Assembly (NCBI GenBank): GCA_025965495.1
Contig: JAOPWW010000314.1
Location: forward strand, 1 to 8,436
Length of the DNA: 8,436 nt
From: Frankiales bacterium
GTDB lineage: Bacteria; Actinomycetota; Actinomycetes; Mycobacteriales; SCTD01
Direction of reading: 5' to 3'
Shown: positions 4,801-8,436 of the stretch, piece after piece
Layout of the letters: each line of letters opens with the position of its first letter
Position numbering within the stretch: position 1 is the first letter of the stretch
Notes under the pieces: model-generated
The model's input: only the letters and a program-made list of their open reading frames with translations
Database searches by the model: none
What the model was told of the DNA's origin: nothing
Made by a program: the position numbers and the translations under genes

Positions 4801-7800
4801 TCAGGCCTGGCAGAGGCGGGCGACGTCGAGCTCGGCGGCCACCACCGGGCGGCCGAGCAGGTAGCCCTGCAGCTGCACGCTCGCCGGCAGGGCCGCCCGC
4901 TGCGCCGCGGTCTCCACGCCCTCGACGACGCAGTCCAGCCCCAGGTCGGCGGCGAGCGCGCTCACGGCCTGCACGATGCGGGTCTTGCTCGTGTCGTCGG
5001 GGACTCCGCTGGTGAAGGAGCCGTCGATCTTGACGGCCGACAGCGGCAGCGTCACGAGGTAGCGCAGGCTGGCGTACCCGGTGCCGAAGTCGTCGATGGC
5101 GATGCCGGTGCCCTCGGCGCGCAGCAGGCGCAGCCCGCTCAGGGTGGAGTGGTCGGCCTGCAGCAGCGAGGTCTCGGTCAGCTCGAGCACGAGGTCGCGC
5201 CCGGACAGGCCGTGGCGGGCGAGCGTGGCCCGGACCCGGTCGGCGAAGCCCGGCTCCTGCGCCTCGACAGCAGACACGTTGACGGCCATCGTCGCGCCGG
5301 TCCGGCCGGCCCCGGAGCCTGCTGCCGGCGGGAGCGCTCCCGAGGTCCGCCACGCGGCGAGCTGGGCGCACGCCGCGTCGAGCATGAAGGCGCCGAGCCG
5401 CCGGACCAGACCGGTCTCCTCGGCCACGGCGATGAACCGCTCGGGGCTCACCGCCACGCCGTGCTCGTCGGTCAGCCGGCACAGCGCCTCGAAGCTCACC
5501 AGGGCGCCGGACTGGCTGAAGACGGGCTGGAACACCGGGTGCAGCCGGGGGCAGCGGACCTCCGGGGACGACCGGGGCACCGGGAGCCCGACGGCGCCGC
5601 CCGGTCCCGTCAGACCGGCCAGGGCGTCCCGCAGGGTGCGCTCGACGCGGCGGCGCTGCTCGCCGTCGCTGCGCAGCCCGGGGGCGAACAGCACGAAGGT
5701 GTCCTTGCCGTGCGTCTTCGCGTCGTACATCGCGGTGTCGGCGTCGGCGAGGACCTGCTCGGCGGTGTCGGTCTCCGACAGGCTGCCCGCGCGGACGCAG
5801 CGGACCCCGACGCTCGCCGTCACGACGTGGCTGGTCCCGTCGACCTCGATCGGCTCGCCCACGGCCTCGACGATGCGCCGCGCCACCTGCTCGGCGAACT
5901 CCTGCCCGGTCGGGGCGGCGTCCGCGCGCGGGTGCTCGCCGGGCGGGCGGTCGGTGGCCTCGACCAGCACGACGAACTCGTCGCCGCCGACCCGGGCGAC
6001 GGTGTCCTGCGGGCGGAGCACGCCCCGGACCCGCTCGGCGGTGACCGTGAGGACCTGGTCGCCGACGCCGTGGCCGAAGCCGTCGTTGACCCGCTTGAAG
6101 CCGTCGAGGTCGAGGTAGATCACGGCGACGTCCCGCTGGGTGTCGCGGCTGCGCACGAGCGCGGCCGCGAGCCGGTCGGCGAGCAGGCGGCGGTTGGGCA
6201 GGCCGGTCAGGGTGTCGTGCAGCGCGGCGTGCGCGAGCCGCTCGTCCGCGTGCACCAGCTCCGTGACGTCGCGGACGACGCCGAGGACCTGGGTGACGGC
6301 GCCGTCGTCGTCCCGCCGGAACGGGGTGACCCGCCGGGCGAGCCAGCGCCAGGTGCCGTCGGTGTGGCGGGCCCGGTACTGCATGCTCAGGACCTGGCCG
6401 TCGGCGAGCTGGGCGCTCTCGGCGTTGAGGGCCAGCAGCCGCCCCCGGTCGTCGGGGTGGAGCAGCGCGACCGCCTCGGCGCCGAGCGCCTGCAGCGCCT
6501 CGCTGCTCATGCCCAGGACCTCCTTGCCCGGCGTCCCGTAGACGACGGCGCCGGTGCCCAGGTCGGTGATGAACGTGTAGTCCGGCGTCGCCACGAGGGC
6601 CGCCTCGAAGAACGCCCGCGCCTGCCTGGCCTCGCGCTCGGCCTCGGTGACCTCGGTGACGTCGTGGTGCGTGCCGGTGATGGAGGCCGCCGCCCCGTCC
6701 GGTCCGAGGACCACCTCGGTGGTGGAGACGACGTAGCGCTCCTCACCGGTGACGGCGTGCCGGAGGCAGAGCGTCAGCTGGTGCCGGCCGCCGTCGACGA
6801 AGGCCTGCGCGCTCGCGGCAGCCAGCTCCTCCGGCGTGTGGCTGACGATCTGCTCGCGCAGGGCCTCGATGCCGGGACGCGCGACGGTGTGGCCCCAGAG
6901 CTCGTACAGCTGGTCGGACAGCGTCCAGGTGCCGGTGGCGGGGTCGACGCTGAAGCTGCCGAGCCGGCCGAGGCGCTGGGCCTCCGCGAGCGCCTCGCGC
7001 TCGGCCGACAGCGCGGCCAAGGCGGCGCGCTCCGCGGTGACGTCGGTGAGCGCGACGACGGCGCCGAGCACCTCGCCGGCCGCGCCGGTGATGCGGCTGG
7101 CCCGGACCACGACGTCGCGGTGCGGGCCGCCGCGCGGACCGAGGCGACCCTCCAGCGGGACGGGGTCCTCCCCGCGCAGGACCCGGACCAGCGGGTGCTC
7201 GTCGGGGTCGACGACGTGCCCGGCCTCGTCGAGCAGGTCGACGACCGGGGCCTCCGGGAGCCCTCCGTCGTCGGTGGGCGGCAGGGCGCTCATCTCGCGC
7301 TCGGCGCGGTTGCGGGTCGTGCCGGTGCCGTCCGCGTCGACGTACACGATGCCGACGTCGACGGTCTCGAGCACCGCCTCGGTGAAGGCCTTCTGCCGGG
7401 CCACCTCCGCGAGGGCGTCGGTCAGCGCCTGCCGCTGCGCGTGCACCTCGCTGAGGTCGACGACGAACCCGGCGAACCGCTCCACCTGGCCGTCGGCGTC
7501 GTAGAGCACCGTGGCGGAGGTCAGGACGGGGACGCGCCGGCCGTCCTTGGCCAGGTAGGTGCGCTCGGTGACGTAGCTGCGCCCGGCCTTGAGCTCCTCG
7601 GTGCCCGCGCGGATCTCCCCGGCCTGCTCCGGCGCGGCCAGCGCGCTCGCGGGGGTGCCGACGAGCTCCTCCGGCGTGTAGCCCAGGAGCTGGGCGAAGG
7701 CGGCGTTGGTGCCGAGCACGGTGCCGTCCGGGGTGCCCTCGACGACGCCGATCGGCGCCTGGCGCCACAGGACCTCGGCGCGCTCGCGCGCGAGCTCGAG

Positions 7801-8436
7801 CTGCGTGCGGAGCGCGTGCTGCTCGGTCACGTCGGTCACGACGCAGACCAGCGAGCGGGCGCGGCCACCCTCGTCGGTGACGACGCCCCAGTCGAGCTGC
7901 ACGGGGACGGCGTGCCCGGCCGCGTGGGCGAGCAGGCGGTGGCCGACCAGCCCGGCGCGGCGGCCGGCGGCCAGCTCGGCGAGGGCGGCCGGGTCGGCGC
8001 CGGGGCTGTCCGGGTGGAACAGCTGCTCCTTGCGCAAGCCGACCACCTGCTCGCGCCCCCGCTCCACCAGGCGCAGGAAGGCGTCGTTGCAGCCGGTGAC
8101 GAGCAGGTCGAGGTCGAGCTCGAGGATGCCGCAGGGGCTCGCGGCCTGCAGCGCCAGGACGCGGTGCTGCTCCCGCGCGAGGGCGGAGCGCCGGGCGCCG
8201 ACCGTGCGCCGCCAGACCAGGCCGCCGACGACGAGCACGACCAGCAGCGCTGCACCGGCGGTGCGCAGCGACCGGGCCAGCGCCGTCGCTCCCGCGAGGG
8301 CGGCGGCCTCGGGCCGGTGGCTGACGACGGCGTACGGCAGGCCGGACACGGCCGCCCGGGCGGCGAGCACCCGGTCCCCGTCGACGTCGAGGACAGCGCC
8401 GGCCGCGGCATGGGCCGACCCTCTGGCCGAGCCGCC
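4801..8436 (-). CDS. Membrane sensor diguanylate cyclase/phosphodiesterase: outer sensor end, TM, five PAS, GGDEF, EAL; 5'-truncated by window edge
   Basis: The protein is predicted to make and/or break cyclic-di-GMP at the inner face of the membrane in response to signals. The frame is open through 8436, so the GTG at 8368-8370 is internal and the start lies outside; 1,211 residues are visible. Residue numbers below count that GTG codon as 1. The first about 50 visible residues (including DVDGDRVLAARAAVSGLPYA) look like the end of a dCache-type outer sensor. A membrane helix follows at about 39-53. Five PAS domains span about 70-185, 196-310, 322-446, 455-575 and 583-704; each ends in a D-V-T-like motif, and the last two resemble the PAS_3 subtype. 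GGDEF (about 712-896) has DTLTGLPNRR, DLDGFKRVNDGFGHGVGD, an intact GGDEF at 795-799 and the feedback site RPQD at 786-789, five residues upstream. EAL (about 940-1185) keeps E961, N1031, E1063, E1066, D1093, D1094, K1114, E1150 and Q1168. Both activities therefore look possible; which dominates cannot be read from sequence. Confidence 0.95.
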   Translation of the reverse strand, partial: GGSARGSAHAAAGAVLDVDGDRVLAARAAVSGLPYAVVSHRPEAAALAGATALARSLRTAGAALLVVLVVGGLVWRRTVGARRSALAREQHRVLALQAASPCGILELDLDLLVTGCNDAFLRLVERGREQVVGLRKEQLFHPDSPGADPAALAELAAGRRAGLVGHRLLAHAAGHAVPVQLDWGVVTDEGGRARSLVCVVTDVTEQHALRTQLELARERAEVLWRQAPIGVVEGTPDGTVLGTNAAFAQLLGYTPEELVGTPASALAAPEQAGEIRAGTEELKAGRSYVTERTYLAKDGRRVPVLTSATVLYDADGQVERFAGFVVDLSEVHAQRQALTDALAEVARQKAFTEAVLETVDVGIVYVDADGTGTTRNRAEREMSALPPTDDGGLPEAPVVDLLDEAGHVVDPDEHPLVRVLRGEDPVPLEGRLGPRGGPHRDVVVRASRITGAAGEVLGAVVALTDVTAERAALAALSAEREALAEAQRLGRLGSFSVDPATGTWTLSDQLYELWGHTVARPGIEALREQIVSHTPEELAAASAQAFVDGGRHQLTLCLRHAVTGEERYVVSTTEVVLGPDGAAASITGTHHDVTEVTEAEREARQARAFFEAALVATPDYTFITDLGTGAVVYGTPGKEVLGMSSEALQALGAEAVALLHPDDRGRLLALNAESAQLADGQVLSMQYRARHTDGTWRWLARRVTPFRRDDDGAVTQVLGVVRDVTELVHADERLAHAALHDTLTGLPNRRLLADRLAAALVRSRDTQRDVAVIYLDLDGFKRVNDGFGHGVGDQVLTVTAERVRGVLRPQDTVARVGGDEFVVLVEATDRPPGEHPRADAAPTGQEFAEQVARRIVEAVGEPIEVDGTSHVVTASVGVRCVRAGSLSETDTAEQVLADADTAMYDAKTHGKDTFVLFAPGLRSDGEQRRRVERTLRDALAGLTGPGGAVGLPVPRSSPEVRCPRLHPVFQPVFSQSGALVSFEALCRLTDEHGVAVSPERFIAVAEETGLVRRLGAFMLDAACAQLAAWRTSGALPPAAGSGAGRTGATMAVNVSAVEAQEPGFADRVRATLARHGLSGRDLVLELTETSLLQADHSTLSGLRLLRAEGTGIAIDDFGTGYASLRYLVTLPLSAVKIDGSFTSGVPDDTSKTRIVQAVSALAADLGLDCVVEGVETAAQRAALPASVQLQGYLLGRPVVAAELDVARLCQA

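Noticed and set aside
4646..5482. Minus-strand open frame across the end of the small membrane gene and the EAL region
   Set aside because: It is Arg/Gly/Ala-rich shadow coding, out of frame with the well-conserved EAL domain, and has no ribosome binding site that I can see.
5081..6118. Plus-strand open frame of 345 codons antisense to the GGDEF-EAL region
   Set aside because: The translation is low-complexity Ser/Arg/Ala/Thr, typical of the complement of a GC-rich gene, while the opposite strand has clear catalytic motifs.

Overview
This window reads as ordinary chromosomal DNA from a high-GC actinobacterium. By eye, G+C is roughly three quarters and third codon positions are almost always G or C. 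GTG starts follow GGAGG-type ribosome binding sites, and the apparent terminator hairpin has no T-tract. The genus cannot be fixed from the sequence alone. I see no RNA gene, CRISPR array, insertion sequence, phage gene or attachment site.

Layout: (1) Positions 1-937, plus strand, hold most of an atypical short-chain dehydrogenase/NAD-dependent epimerase whose first residues lie before the window. (2) Positions 938-1060 are a 123-base gap with an 18-bp perfect GC palindrome overlapping a second 12-bp palindrome, just before a ribosome binding site. (3) Positions 1061-3988, plus strand, encode a large secreted protein built from BNR/Asp-box beta-propeller repeats. (4) Positions 3989-4067 hold a strong hairpin that ends 10 bases before the next ribosome binding site. 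(5) Positions 4068-4790, plus strand, encode a small membrane-anchored protein with a signal peptide, an outer domain, one membrane helix and a Pro/Gln/Gly-rich cytoplasmic tail; I do not recognise its family. (6) Positions 4801-8436, minus strand, hold a very large cyclic-di-GMP enzyme that enters from beyond the right edge: the end of an outer sensor domain, a membrane helix, five tandem PAS domains, then GGDEF and EAL domains.

How the genes relate: the three plus-strand genes are collinear but separated by 123 and 79 bases with hairpins between them, so they need not form one operon. The cyclic-di-GMP enzyme converges on them, with only 10 bases between the two stop codons. Genes 2 and 3 both make exported products and gene 4 is a membrane sensor, so all three concern the cell surface. 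Nothing in the sequence ties them into one pathway.

I found no convincing undescribed multi-gene system. The items most worth a second look are the unrecognised small membrane protein, the hairpins placed immediately before two ribosome binding sites, the evenly spaced five-PAS array on a catalytically intact GGDEF-EAL pair, and the local cysteine pairs in the secreted propeller protein.
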